Positions 25,527 to 37,118 of a stretch of DNA of 64,000 nucleotides are shown here, in pieces. The position numbers and the translations under genes are program-made. Every line of letters starts with the position of its first letter. The first letter of the stretch is position 1. The stretch is from positions 5,518,001 through 5,582,000 of the forward strand of contig NC_060017.1 in the NCBI RefSeq assembly GCF_021134715.1, in the 5' to 3' direction. The DNA is from Daphnia pulex. Taxonomy: Eukaryota > Arthropoda > Branchiopoda > Diplostraca > Daphniidae. Under the pieces are notes generated by a model. It worked only from the letters and a program-made list of their open reading frames with translations. It was not told where the DNA came from and did no database searches.

Positions 25527-27033
25527 TTATTTTTTCGTTTTCTTTTTCTCATCATCATCAACGCTTTCACTCGGTCGGAAAGAAGATTCGAAAATTGTTC
25601 AAATTTTCATTTTGAATTATTTTTTGACTCCCGGCTCCTGATGGCTCCTCGCCGCTTGGTTGACTCCATCTCCTCTGAATTCTCTCATCCCGGCGTGCGA
25701 AAAAATGGAATAATATCCGACAGGAGAAAATTTATTTTCTAAAAGTTGTGTACATTCATCTGTCGTCCGAATTCGAATTGATTGATGGACGCGTTCTTAA
25801 TTTGTTTAGATATCGGCGGCGGCTGTTTTTTTTCTTTTCTTCTTTTCATTCTGTGTCCAACTTTCTCCTCTGGGTCTTTAAATCGCAATCAACGATTTGA
25901 TTGTCCGTTGAATCACGACCGATATCCATGCGATCGGGTTCCGTTTAGCGATTTCCCCGTTGGCCACGATTGCAATTGATTAGCCCGTTATTGTTTTTCG
26001 TGACAGAACCGAGGCGGGGAGGTGGGCATTATAAAGAATAAGGAAAAACAACAGACAGAAAGACAAGCTGAAATTCACAAGTTTGATGGGTCGATTTATA
26101 ATAGCGGGACGATGACGAGTGTTAAAGAAAAACAGCAGAGAGAGATCACAGGTGGTGGTGTTGGTGGGGGAAAAGAGTTGCGGGCAGTTGCCAACTTTCG
26201 CGCCCGCAGAGATATTAGAACGAATGGAAAACAACAACCGCTAATCCGTTATTACCTAGACACACATGTGTTTAGCGGTTAGAGGGCCGAATAGCCAAAA
26301 AAGAACCGGACTGGATTTCTCAATTCATTTGAAAATGGCGCCGGAGAAAATTCATGAGCAATATTGCACGCGAGAGTCTGGGCCGGGAGAAAATCACGAC
26401 TTGTAAACCGCCCAATTGAAGAAATCGCGTTCGGGAAAGTGATGCTCGTCATTCAAATAACACGATATCTTCGGGAGTTGCAGGTGAAATTGGCAGGAAT
26501 CAGGCGCCCGCAAATGTGAAATGCGACTTGGTTTTCATTTCTTTCCAGGTAAAAAGGGAAACAAATCTACGTCATCGTGTCTAAAGTTCAGGTGGAAAGG
26601 TTGTGGAGTAGAGAGGGCAAATGGCGAGACAAGAATATTGTCGATCAACCGCTCCCGCACTACGCTTTACATGTAACGCGTTCGTGAATACTTTTGCGCA
26701 ATCAGGTGGGGAGGCCCTCCCGGGTTTTTTGTTGTTTTTTTTTCTATTCTAGGATCACTGTTGTTTTTCTGTGTCTCTCTTTTTCGAAAATAGTTCTTTT
26801 GGAATGGGCGAAGGTCGTTGGCACGCAATAGAGCCATCGCCTGAGCGCCAGCCACTCTCGATCGCCCGCTCAATTACGCATTCCGATAATTTTTCGCTTT
26901 CCCATAGCGGCGCCGAAACCTTCGTGAGGCGCACACGAGGCTTCGTTCTTTTTTTTTCTGATTTTTTTCCAACAGCCCATCGTAAAGATTGTAATAATGA
27001 ATCTATTTTGGTTCAGTATTTATTTTCAAGGAC

Positions 27034-27052
27034 ATCTAGCCGCATCTAGCGG
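27034..27052 (+). promoter_or_regulatory. Two CTCF-like half-motifs upstream of the sugar transporter
   Basis: The sequence contains CATCTAGC twice in tandem, the second as GCATCTAGCGG. On the - strand this reads CCGCTAGATGCGGC, near the CTCF-type core CCRCTAGATGGC. It lies about 230 bp upstream of the transporter start codon. Function is inferred from the motif only. Confidence 0.3.
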
Positions 27053-27175
27053 TGATAGTGGCAGACTTGCACGACAACACGCGAGTCTCTTGTTTTTTCT
27101 TCTGCTTGGAAATCACGGATGCCGATTTATGGCTTTCTTCAACGGCTGGATTACGGCCACACATAATTGGCGTAT

Positions 27176-27185
27176 CTATAAAAAC
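27176..27185 (+). promoter_or_regulatory. TATA-like element of the sugar transporter
   Basis: TCTATAAAAACG lies about 100 bp upstream of the transporter ATG. A start site near 27210 would give a 5' UTR of about 70 nt, mostly a T-rich tract. Confidence 0.4.
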
Positions 27186-27279
27186 GAGACCTCCCTAGTA
27201 TTTACGTGGTCGACTTTCTTATTATTTTGTTTTTCTTTCTTTCTTTTTCTTGGGGGCTGTTTGCTTTCGAAACTAGACC

Positions 27280-29206
27280 ATGTGTGACAATGAAGAAGAC
27301 GCCAGCACTGTTTTGATGTTGACAGCTGGAGGACAAGAAAGCCTGTTGAACGACGACGACGAACAAACGACCGACAATCAACAGCAACGGTTCTCGCACA
27401 ATGGGCCGGCAAACTCCACGCCGAATTCGAATGTATTTCTATTCTGTTCGGCCTCTATGGCAGCCTTGGGTGGCCTGCTGTTTGGCTACGACATTGGAAT
27501 CATTTCAACTGCCCTGCCTCAAATCAAAGCAGGGTTCTCGCTGACTTGCTTTCAGCAGGAAATGGTGGTCAGCCTCATGTTGGTCGGAGCCCTATTTGCA
27601 TCACTGGTTGGAGGTATATTCTTCATAGTATTCTTCGTTTGACCCTCTGCGATTGCAATTAATTCCATTTTTCTCTCTCTTGTTCCTCGTTGTCCAGGTT
27701 CCTTCATTGATAAAATTGGCAGCAGAATGTCCATCATCCTAAACGCTGTAGTATTTATAGCAGGTGCAATTTTACTTGCACTTTCTCCCAGCTATGGCTG
27801 GCTGTTGGTGGGAAGATTTATTGTGGGCTTCGCTGTGGCCTTGTCAGCAGTCAGTGAGTGCATCTACATATCAGAAATATCCACTCCGCACAACCGAGGT
27901 ATGCTGGTTTCGCTGAATGAACTTGCCATCACCGTCGGATTCCTAGTGGCGTACATAGTCGGCCTGGTATTCATCAACCGGCCGGATGGCTGGAGGTTCA
28001 TGTTTGGCCTGAGCGCCGTGCCAGCGGCCGGCCAATTATTTGGCATGATACAATTGCCCAACAGTCCGCATTTTTTGGTGTTGAAGCATCGCGATCAAGA
28101 GGCCGAGGCTGCCGTTAAGAATTTGCGTCAATTGAAGAATCCCGACCAAGTCCGGCAAGAGCTGACCCACATCCGTTTATCGCTGGAGGCCGGTCGTTCG
28201 CAGAGTTGCTGGTCCTTGTGTTCCAGCGCCGATGGCTTGCGCGCTTCCATGATAATCGCCTTTGGATTGGTAATGGGACAGCAATTGACCGGCCAGCCGA
28301 ACGTTCTCAACTACGCTTCAACCATTTTCCAACAAGTTGGTTTTTGCGGTCGTGATCCGGTCAGTGCTACGTTCCCAACCGTCGGCCTTGGAATCGTCAA
28401 GGTTTTCATATTTTTCGGAATTCCATGTCACCATTTAATTACGTTTGATTCGGGACCAGGTGTATTTATTTATTGATTGGATTTCATTCTTTTCTCAGTT
28501 GGCGGCCACGGTGGTTTCATTATTGTTGGTCGATCGCATGGGCAGGAGGAAAACCTTGCTACTGGGCGCACTCATCATGGCGGCCAGCTTGATTTGTCTC
28601 AGTGTCTTCGCCTTTGTCCAGCAGCAAGGTAGCGACACGATGAGACCCACCTGCACGGACGGCCAGCCTTCGAATTATTCGTCAAACGTCACATCCCCAC
28701 TGACCGACGATTGCGGTTCATCGTCCCACGTCAATCCGGCACTGCGCTACATGGCCTTAGCTGCTTTAATGGCCTACGTGGCGGCCTACTCGTTCAGCTT
28801 CGGACCCGTCACTTGGCTCCTGTTGAGCGAGATATTCCCGGCCGCCATCAAGGGTCGAGCCATGGCCGTTTCGACTTCAGTCAACTGGGCCGTCAATCTA
28901 GTCATTTCGGCCACTTTCCTCCGCACCGTCCAGCTCCTGTCACTGGGCGGCGTGTTTGTCGGCTACGCCGTTCTCACATTCTTGTCGATCGTGTTCATTT
29001 TCCTGGCCGTTCCCGAGACGAGAAACAAGACGCTTCATCGAATCACCAAGGAACTGCAGACGACCACCTTCACCGGCCGCATGGTCCAGCACGCACGGCA
29101 ATTTCCCTGCTTCAATAACTCCGCCTGGCTGCTGAAACTCGGCGGCAATTACTCCCAGCTGGCCAATAATAGTCAAGAAGTCGTTATGGAGACTCTCATC
29201 TCATGA
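27280..29206 (+). CDS. Facilitated sugar transporter, GLUT10/12-like (SLC2, MFS)
   Basis: Three exons, 27280-27613, 27698-28401 and 28499-29206, join in frame at GT-AG introns of 84 and 97 bp to give 581 residues. It is a twelve-helix plasma- or endo-membrane hexose transporter by family. Residues 1-50 are a polar cytoplasmic N-terminus. TM1 carries GGLLFGYDIGIIS. Loop 2-3 has GSFIDKIGSR, a weakened form of the usual D-R-x-G-R-R. TM4-5 has GRFIVG and YISEI. After TM6 the usual PESPR is PNSPHFL. TM7 has GQQLTGQPNVLNYAS, which matches GLUT10/12 (class III) better than class I. Loop 8-9 has LVDRMGRRKT. A large exofacial loop 9-10 with NYSSN and paired Cys is also class III-like. TM10 has GPVTWLLLSEIFP, and VPETRNKTL follows TM12. 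The tail is short. Substrate cannot be told from sequence. Confidence 0.9.
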
Positions 29207-32200
29207 AAATTGGCCCATTCCCCACATCGCTCGCTAACTGTGATTTTGGGTTTTCCCATCCAATAACAAATCAAATGAGGTAAATGACGTAATTTTTTAA
29301 AAGATGGCGCTTCATCGTGGAAACTTTTGCTCACTCCACGGGACCGTATCCAAGATCTGTTTCAAGATAATTTTTTCGTTCCAACTACTTTTTTTTTACT
29401 TCTTTTCTTTCATTCTCTTGCACATTATTCTTCGCCAAGATTCATTTCCGCCGCTTAAATGCCGTAGAGCTGTGGAATTTCGTACAGGGGGGCAAGCCAA
29501 CTATTTCGTGTGCGTGGTTTCGTGCCTCTCGTTCACAAATAGCCACCAATGTCTTTTCTATTTCTTTTCTTTTTTTTTTTTTACCAAATTTCTTTTTTTA
29601 AATTTTTGTATTTTTATTTTCCGATTTCGCCATGTTGTGTGCTGCTATCTAGTGGCAATTCTGTCTACCCTGTGAATGTGACGTCACATTTTGTAATAGG
29701 TCGAGGACTCGAGGTGATTGCGATCACTGTACCGCAAAAAAAAAGAAAAGAAAAGAAATGCTTTGTTTTATACTGGAACGTGTCCTTCGATCCCCCATTC
29801 ACATGGACTGGAAACGTTTGGTGAAAGGAGCATTAGTATATACCATGTAGCATTGAAATTTGGCTCGGAAAGTTGGAAACCCAAGAAGTTTGATTCACAC
29901 ATCCGTCAACAAAAATATCTAATCCTCCAATTGGAATATTAGGTGTCACCGACGTTCCGGAACTGCGTTTTGTTTCGTTTGTATTTTTTCCGCGATCGTT
30001 TTTTTTTCGGTTTAGCGTTCCATGACGTTGATTCTCCCGGTGTCCCTTTGAAAAACGACGACTCGCTGCACCGACGTAGCGCATTATCAGGTATAGGATG
30101 GATAACCTTACGTGGTTTTTGATGTGTGCGTGTGTGTTTGCAAGTTGACGGAAGCCGCGAACTGAAATCATCACAAGTCGAAAAAAATAACAAAAAAAGT
30201 GGGAGGAATGTAGGTCCATCCCAGGGTTTTTCCTGTTGGACATTTTGCTATCCTGGGACTTTCCTAAGCTCTGCGATAACGAACGATGGGTTTAGCTTAT
30301 GCCCACAGAGTGTAGGTGTAGTAGTATATAGGCTCCACCTATCCTGCGGGGCCCGTCCTTGATCGCCGGTTACTTAATTATACTTCCCGACGCCCTTTGG
30401 CTCACGTTCGCCACGACGGGAGAGAACTAGAAATAAGTAGAGACGTAGAGAGAGCGTGATTTATGCTCGGCGAACGTTATAACCCCCCCTCTCGACTCTC
30501 TTTTCTTCTTTCTTCTTGTTGTTGGGCATCCATTCAAAGTCACGTTACGTTCCTCTTTTGTTTTCTTCTTCTTTTTACCTTTTGGCCCGATAGTAAACAG
30601 ACTTTCAAGTTCTCCTTGTCATTCCAGTCTCGCGACGATGAGAACAGCGCAAAAAGGTCAGAGTCGTTACCCACAAGTTAATAGTCCCCAAAAGTCCCCT
30701 TCATCTTTTTTTTTTCTTTTTCTAACCAGGGCGCGGCTGACCGAGAGAAATTATCCCAACGCACTCTGAATTCGCTACTATGTAGGAGACCGTTGTTGAC
30801 ATTCGTGTCGTGCGTATACAGCAAAAGAGACTCGGGTTGAGGGGAGGAGGGCGATCTCTTTGGTAATAGCAGCGTCTAATCATCTTGTTATCCAATTTTT
30901 TTTATTTTGAATTCAAACTCTGTCCCGAATATTTTTGTGCGTTCGGTTCCCCTTTTATTTTTTTATTTTTTGACTGTGGTGTTCGTGAGACAGACGAATC
31001 GCGTGTCTTGTACATTATTATCTCTCCCGTCATTTTCGCCGGACGGAAAAAAATTTTTTGGGAAGAGTCAAGAAGCCACAGGATCCAAAGTCCTGTGTGT
31101 TTGTTTTTTTTTTCCCGAAAAGAAAGAGAAAGAAAGAAACGGTAAAATTTACAAGGGAGAGAGAGAGAGAGAGGAAAGCGCGTGAGTCGCATAGAGCACG
31201 TGACGCCTTTGACATCCCTGAGCAGCAGAAGAGAATATTTCCGTCCAGGGTCTCCTCCTTTTCATTCCACAAGTCACGCAGCGAAAGTTGTTCTCTCTCT
31301 CCTATAAGCGCTGATGCCAAAAGAGAGAGAGAGAGAGAACTGTTGTAAAATGTATCAACGAAAAAAGGACGGATGGAAAACACACACGAAAGAAGAAGAA
31401 GAAGCTGCTGGTCGGCTTGGCTGCAGATATGCTTTGCACGCGGGTATTTCGCTCCCGTTCCTTTTTTTTTCTTTTCTTTTTTTAGGAGCCAGAAAAATCC
31501 TTCCCTCCCGCCGTCGTCGTCGTCGTATATATACTCGTTTGAAAAAGAAGAGTATATTATAACAAGCGAAAGAAGAAACGACGACTACCGGCGCTCACGA
31601 AGCTATTAATAGGTTTCCTTCAAAAAGTCCTCGACGTTCCGTTATGTTCCTACTGGGCAAACCAAAAGATCCTACAGTCGGTAGAGTATGCGCTAAACTT
31701 TCACGTGATGCCTCCCATCGGGACTGGGGGTATCGAAATCAATGTATATAACCAGCTCTCATATACATATGCCAAATTCGAAAGGGAGGCGTGAGGGGAG
31801 GGCAGAGACTTCACCCAACTATTCGAAATATCCGTAGTCGTGTCGTCCGCGGTGCGGTGCGCCTGCGCTCACGCCGATGTGCGTCAGCCGCGCCTCATTA
31901 TCAAAACTTTACGGTTCAATAGACGGAGAAACATGTGAGAGATGGACATTTGCGCTGGCTGTGTGACGCTATTGAATTGAATACATTTTTTCTCTTCTCG
32001 CATCGCCCACCAGTTCCAGGTAAAAGTCGTCAGTAAAAATGACGAACCCCTCCGCCAAATTCGCGCTGACAGATGATCATATCAAACGTGAGCGGTGGTG
32101 GTGGTGGTGGCGGAAACAAGGTTGTTGCGCAATCCGCGCAGAACCGCTGCCGGACAATCACATAATTATAATAAACTGGGCGTATGGAATCAAAGCCAGC

Positions 32201-33256
32201 ACACATGCCCGTCGACCGTGAGTGCATTAAATATATACACGCGCATCGCAGCTTTTTCAGCGCTCAACAACTTTATTTTTTTTCTTTTTTTGTTTGGGGG
32301 GCTCTTTTGTTTGTGTAGTTTGTCCACAAGGATATTTTGGTTTGGTCGTAGCCTTAAATGGAATCGCTCGGCGTGAGCGCGCGCGCGCCCGTGAGTGGGA
32401 CAGACCCGAGCAACAAGAGGCTATACGGCGACAGGGAGAAATTGCGTTCACCGTGTCTAGGTCAATTCCTATCTGGCAAGGAGGCCTTTAAGAGTCTCCA
32501 ACATAGCGGTCTATAAGATGTGCAACGTCACAGACGTAGCTATAGAACTCTACTAGCGATTTAAAAAGGCTCCCATGCTGTTCGTTCGCAGTAACCTCAT
32601 TTCTCTCTCTCTAGCCCGTACACACACACACACAAGTAGCGCAATTCCCGTTCGCCTTTTTTTTTCTGTCTCTTCAAGATTTCCTTTTTCAATCGATCAG
32701 TTCTTTTTTCTTTCTTCATGACGACGCTCCTCTCTCGTTTCCAAGGTGATAAGCAACTACCAACTACTCGAAAGAAAGTAGTGTGTGTAGTAGTAGTAGC
32801 TATATAGGACTTGTCACGGTTTGACAGCCGTAAACAACGCAACGTCATCATCCAACTCACGTTCTTCTACCAGGGAGTAATAAGTAGGAAGGCGCTGGAA
32901 ATCGGTTATGGGCGAACCACGGCAACTAACGGAATCGAAAGTAGGCCTCGCGGATAAACATAGATTTTTCAGGCCTCTCTTATTTTGGCACCACTAGAAG
33001 AAATTGGGAAAAAAAAAGAAGAAAACTGGTTAGGCAAATGTGAAGGGAAAAATCACCACGGGTCGACTTTGAACAGAGAACCATTCTCTCTCTCTCTCGT
33101 TTTTCTTTTCATATTCGGGGCTATCCTGTTGTGTGTGTGACACTTGGGATAGGAAAACGAACGGTTAATCTTATTTCTCTCCTTTCTTTATCGACTCTTG
33201 GCTTGCACAAAAGAAAATGGGCAAGAAAAAGGGCCTGTCGTTTAATGAGAGTCAAC
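29207..33256. other. Intergenic stretch before the TGIF gene
   Basis: It holds the transporter 3' UTR at the left end and no recognisable gene afterwards. T-rich tracts, GA/CT arrays (near 31158-31173 and 31324-31340), a GGT array near 32094-32110 and a GCGC run near 32378-32388 are present. A CTCF-like match (CTGCTATCTAGTGG) sits at 29643-29656. Confidence 0.5.
29643..29656 (-). promoter_or_regulatory. CTCF-like motif
   Basis: On the - strand this reads CCACTAGATAGCAG. It matches the vertebrate CTCF core CCASYAGRKGGCRS at 13 of 14 positions, counted by eye. It lies in the transporter-TGIF intergenic region, about 440 bp after the transporter stop codon. Confidence 0.4.
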
Positions 33257-33270
33257 CAGCGCCACCTATA
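33257..33270 (-). promoter_or_regulatory. CTCF-like motif
   Basis: Reads TATAGGTGGCGCTG on the - strand and contains AGGTGGCGC, a form of the fly CTCF core AGGNGGCGC. It lies about 530 bp upstream of the proposed TGIF first coding exon. Confidence 0.4.
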
Positions 33271-33459
33271 ACAACTTGACATTGGCCGTCTAAAAATAGT
33301 TATTGGGAATTTTTCTGGAACAACGTCTGACGTGGAGAATAGTGTTTGTATGATTCAACAACATTGATTGATCGATAGTGAGTGTGCGGTGTTGGTTGCG
33401 CGGTCACTTGATATTCTTGATAATAACGGTAAGGTTCATTTGCATAGCGGAAATGACTG

Positions 33460-33473
33460 CCGCTAGATGGCGT
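33460..33473 (+). promoter_or_regulatory. CTCF-like motif
   Basis: CCGCTAGATGGCGT matches the CTCF core CCASYAGRKGGCRS at 12 of 14 positions by eye. It is the central member of a group at 33257, 33460, 33508 and 35144. Confidence 0.45.
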
Positions 33474-33507
33474 TTGAGCTTTTGACAGGGCGCCAAAGCG
33501 TTGTGCG

Positions 33508-33520
33508 CCACTAGGGGCGG
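33508..33520 (+). promoter_or_regulatory. CTCF-like motif, one base short
   Basis: CCACTAGGGGCGG resembles CCACTAGGGGGCGG with one G missing. It is 35 bp after the previous motif in the same orientation. Confidence 0.35.
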
Positions 33521-33802
33521 GCCTTGCTGCTTTTAGGAATGGCCGATGCTCATGGTAGCCAAAGCAGAGTGGAGAAGGGCCCTAGAGGGAAGAGTGTGTA
33601 GACTTGTCAGTTTGAAACGCATGGCCAACGTGACTGAAAGTGCCTCCAATGTCTCGTCACCGTCGTTTGTTCACTTTCCAATGACGTTGTGTCGTTGATA
33701 TTGTCTTATTCTTCACAAAGCACGTCGTTTTTTAACACTGGTAGGGGAAAATCAACGCGAAAAGGATTATTACTAACTGATTGGTCTAAACAGACGTCAA
33801 GA

Positions 33803-36800
33803 ATGCTCAGGCTCAACGGTAAGTCTCTTCTTTTTCCATCTCCCACCGAGTGAGTGTGTGTGTGTTCCCTCGTTTTTTCAGTGTCGAAAAACTGCATGTG
33901 AGCCTCTTTGCAATGGCGCCCACGTGGTGACAATTTAGGCTCAGTCGATTTCGACATGTTTCCGACCTACTTTCGATCAAGCAGTTATCTGTCACTTTTT
34001 ATTGAATACTCGTTGAAATGTGTGTTTCTTTCCTTTCGTGGTGGGCAAATCCAGTTTCTATTTAGCCACAACACGTGGCCTTCGAATTGCAAACAAGTTG
34101 GGCCCCCCTCCATCAAATATCCAGGAACTCGTTTCATTAACTCTCTCCCATGAGAGATTGTAGTAGTACGTTTTCGATGTCAAAACCTTTTTTTATTTTT
34201 TATTTTTCTCTTTTAAAAGGGGCGCGATAGCCCAACGTTTGTTTTCATTGGGGCAATTTCGACGACGTTGTGTGTGTGCTTGTAAGGATTCCAGTCATTT
34301 GCAACTGTCAAAAAACCAAAAAGTTTCTAGTGACAGATCGACCTTGGCGCGTTGCTTTGTTTGCGGGCAGAGAGAGAGAGAGAGAAAAGCACATTCGTCG
34401 TGACGTAACAGACAACTTGTGATGTGGGTCATTGCCTACCACTAGTAAAAAAAATTTAAAAAAGAACTTTTTCTTCGTACACGATAGCTGCTGGTTGGTT
34501 GGTGTTTCGCTTTCGAAAAAATTTCTCTTTGCTTTGGTGATTTGCACGGCTTTTGTTGTTGCTCCAATGCCCGAGGCGCATCTTCACTAGTCTACTCGAT
34601 TTCGCTCTCAGACTCTGTTTGAAATTGAGAAGATTTTCTTAAGCCCAGTCACGATTCCCATAACCGAGACCGCTATGGGGGATTGGTGGGATCTGGAGAA
34701 GTGGAAGACAGGTTGACGTTTTGGAAGTCAAAAGGGGAGAGAGAGAGAGAGAGAAGAAAATGAGAGGTGGGTAAGAAAATGGCCGAATTATTTTTGGGTT
34801 GTGCTACTCTGAGCTCGAATTGGGCTCGAGTCCAGGTCGAAAGATGGTGGTGATGGTGGTACATGCACCCGGGCTTGCAGAGAGTTGCTGCCGTTGTAAA
34901 AGCGATGTGTGTGGAAGACGATCCCGAACGTCAGTGACGTCATTTCGGTCAGTGAGCCTCGACCAAAGCGCTCTCGTGCGTCTCCATATTGCAACTGCTC
35001 GTCTTTTTTCTTTCAAGTAGAAGAAGCAGGCCAGCAGCTTTGTGTGTGTGTGTGTGTGTGTTGTTTTGCCTTCAAACAGACAGTGTAATTTGAGCGATCG
35101 TCATCCAATCTGACGTTTCCCCTCCGCACTGAAATGTCAAACAAGAGGTGGCGCTGTTGGCTGGATGAAAATCATAACGGTGACTTGAGTCGGGGCACTG
35201 GGAACACCAGCGCTCGCGCGCTTTCCAATATTTGTCTTACTCACGAAATTCCGCTCCTGGGAAATATTAAACCCAACAAAGTCTTGTTTTGATTACCGTT
35301 TTTTTTCCCCCCGTCTCCCAGTCTCAATTTCTCTCTACTTGTGCGCGCTCTGCTCTTTTCCATTTTCAGTTGCTTGGGCTTTTGGGCCATGATGGGGGGT
35401 CTCGTGACTGAAAATAGCCGAGCTCTGGTTCAGAGGTAGACAGTAAAACTTTGACAGGTTCCACTTCAATCCCCGACCGGGTTTCATTTATCAAATCACA
35501 GATGGCGTGTAACGTCACGAGGTGTGCACGCGAGCGAGATGGATATCTTTGTTTTTATCTCCCTTGCGCTTGTTATTGTTATTATGACTTGATCATCTCG
35601 AGAGCTGCTCTGTCCTATCTGCAATTTCATGAATCTTTTTTTGTTTTCTGTCATCCAATTTAGATCGAGAGAGACGCCGTTCGACGGAAGATGTGGAACA
35701 TTCATCGTCGGACGGCGAAGATTACGGCGCAATGGATTCTGTCATGTCTGGGGGCGAAGAGACTTCCGAAGCTGGGCCAGCGGGAGCCAGCGGCTCTGGT
35801 TCACGGGGCAGTATCCATCATCACCGTTCCAGGCAACAGGCAGCTGCTGATAAGCGGCGACGAGGCAATCTTCCTAAAGAGTCTGTCCGGTTGCTCAAGA
35901 AATGGCTCTACGATCATCGCTACAATGCCTATCCCAGCGATAATGAAAAAGCTATTCTTGCCAAAGAAGCCGGACTCACCGTGCTCCAAGTAAGTCTCTT
36001 TCACGCATGTGTGTCTGCCATTCAACTGATTTTTTATTTTTGTCACATTGCAGGTCTGTAATTGGTTCATTAACGCTCGGAGACGAGTCTTGCCTGAATT
36101 GATCCGTCGTGAAGGCAACGACCCTCAGCGCTACACCATTTCTCGGCGAGGGAAAAAACAAGGTGGAAGTCCAACTAAGCGACCGCCGACCTCGTCGAGT
36201 TGGTCGGAGCAGGAGAATGAAAACGAACAGGAAGTGGAATCTCACAGCAGGGAGCAGCACGGCAGCGACGGCGTGGCTTCAGTCGGTCAGAGTAGTAGCG
36301 GCGGCGGAGCAGGTGGCGATTGGTCACCCGAGTCACAGAGCTGTGGCGACCACGACTACTTTGAAGATCACCCGTCCAGTGGATTCGGAGTCGAATTAGA
36401 GGTAGAGAACGCCGAGCTGGAAACACATCATCATCATCACCACCCGTCCCACACAGCCAGTGCCAAACGTAAATACCGACATTTAAATTGCCTGTCTGTT
36501 TTCATCGTTACAAAATGCTGTTGTTGTTGTTAACAGGACGATCGGGGCAGACCATACATCCAACGTCACCTACACCTTGTTCTTCGCCAGCCGTTGTTTG
36601 TCCTTGTGGTTGCGGTGACGAAGAAGTGGAACACCGTGAAAACTACGTAGTCAGAAAAGCTCAAACTCAAATGGTAGGACACACACCTATATTTTCAATA
36701 TTCCGTTTGGCTTGAGGCATTCCGCTAATTTGTTTTTCGTTGGTCACAGGAATCTCTCTGCGAAATATCGCGCTGGTTCCGTGAAGAGCAGCAACAGTCG

Positions 36801-37118
36801 AATAAGAAACGAGATGACGGCGAAGAGACGATGGAAGAAGAGGATGACGAGAAACAGTTTTGCACTCGAACCGAAAGTTGCGCCGATTCGTCCACTTCAA
36901 GTTCTCGAGACACCTGGACGCCTGTCCATGTCGAGCCGACCTACGGACCTTGCCAACGCTGTTACCCGCGCAACCTGAAATTCGCTCCTCACAGCAGCAA
37001 CCACGTCACTCCACCGCCAACGCCTCCCGACGAGAGAGACAAGTTTGAATGTCTTTACTTGCTGGTCGATACGGCCATTAGCCGCATGGAGCGAGAGCGA
37101 GGTAGGCCGTGGAAGTAG
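33803..37118 (+). CDS. TALE homeobox transcription factor, TGIF (achintya/vismay) family
   Basis: Five coding exons: 33803-33818, 35664-35989, 36054-36468, 36537-36673 and 36750-37118, all joined in frame, giving 420 residues. The first exon (MLRLN plus one base, then GTAAGT) is inferred because exon 2 opens in phase 1 and has no good ATG before the homeodomain. The homeodomain (about residues 63-125) reads [20 protein letters not shown], with the TALE three-residue insertion at AYP and recognition helix [14 protein letters not shown], followed by the TGIF-type YTISRRGKK. An intron splits the homeodomain just before VCNW. The middle is acidic and Ser/Gly-rich with a poly-His run. The C-terminus keeps [18 protein letters not shown], like the TGIF C-terminal LLVDVAL helix. 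Family members bind TGTCA sites; vertebrate TGIF represses retinoid and TGF-beta targets, and fly achi/vis act in spermatogenesis. Homeodomain and later exons are secure; exon 1 is tentative. Confidence 0.88.
35041..35061 (+). repeat. (TG)n microsatellite
   Basis: About ten uninterrupted TG dinucleotides within the proposed first intron of the TGIF gene. Confidence 0.9.
35144..35160 (+). promoter_or_regulatory. CTCF-like motif
   Basis: AGAGGTGGCGCTGTTGG contains AGGTGGCGCTG, the same core as the inverted site at 33257. It lies about 500 bp upstream of the homeodomain-containing exon. Confidence 0.4.

Larger units (their letters stand above)
15653..27170. other. Long gene-poor stretch
   Basis: I found no supported gene in about 11.5 kb. 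The sequence is a mosaic of T-rich tracts, GAA/CTT arrays, CA/GT arrays (near 16673-16686 and 23737-23860), CTG repeats near 23622-23643 and a 15-C run at 25512-25526. All longer frames are low complexity or overlap these repeats. Enhancers for the flanking genes could lie here, but I cannot identify any. Confidence 0.5.
33819..35663 (+). other. Proposed first intron of the TGIF gene
   Basis: 1,845 bp, GTAAGT to TTTAG, much longer than the other introns of this gene (64-76 bp). It carries a (TG)n tract at 35041-35061 and a CTCF-like site at 35144. No exon-like frame was recognised inside, though an alternative first exon could lie here. Confidence 0.4.
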
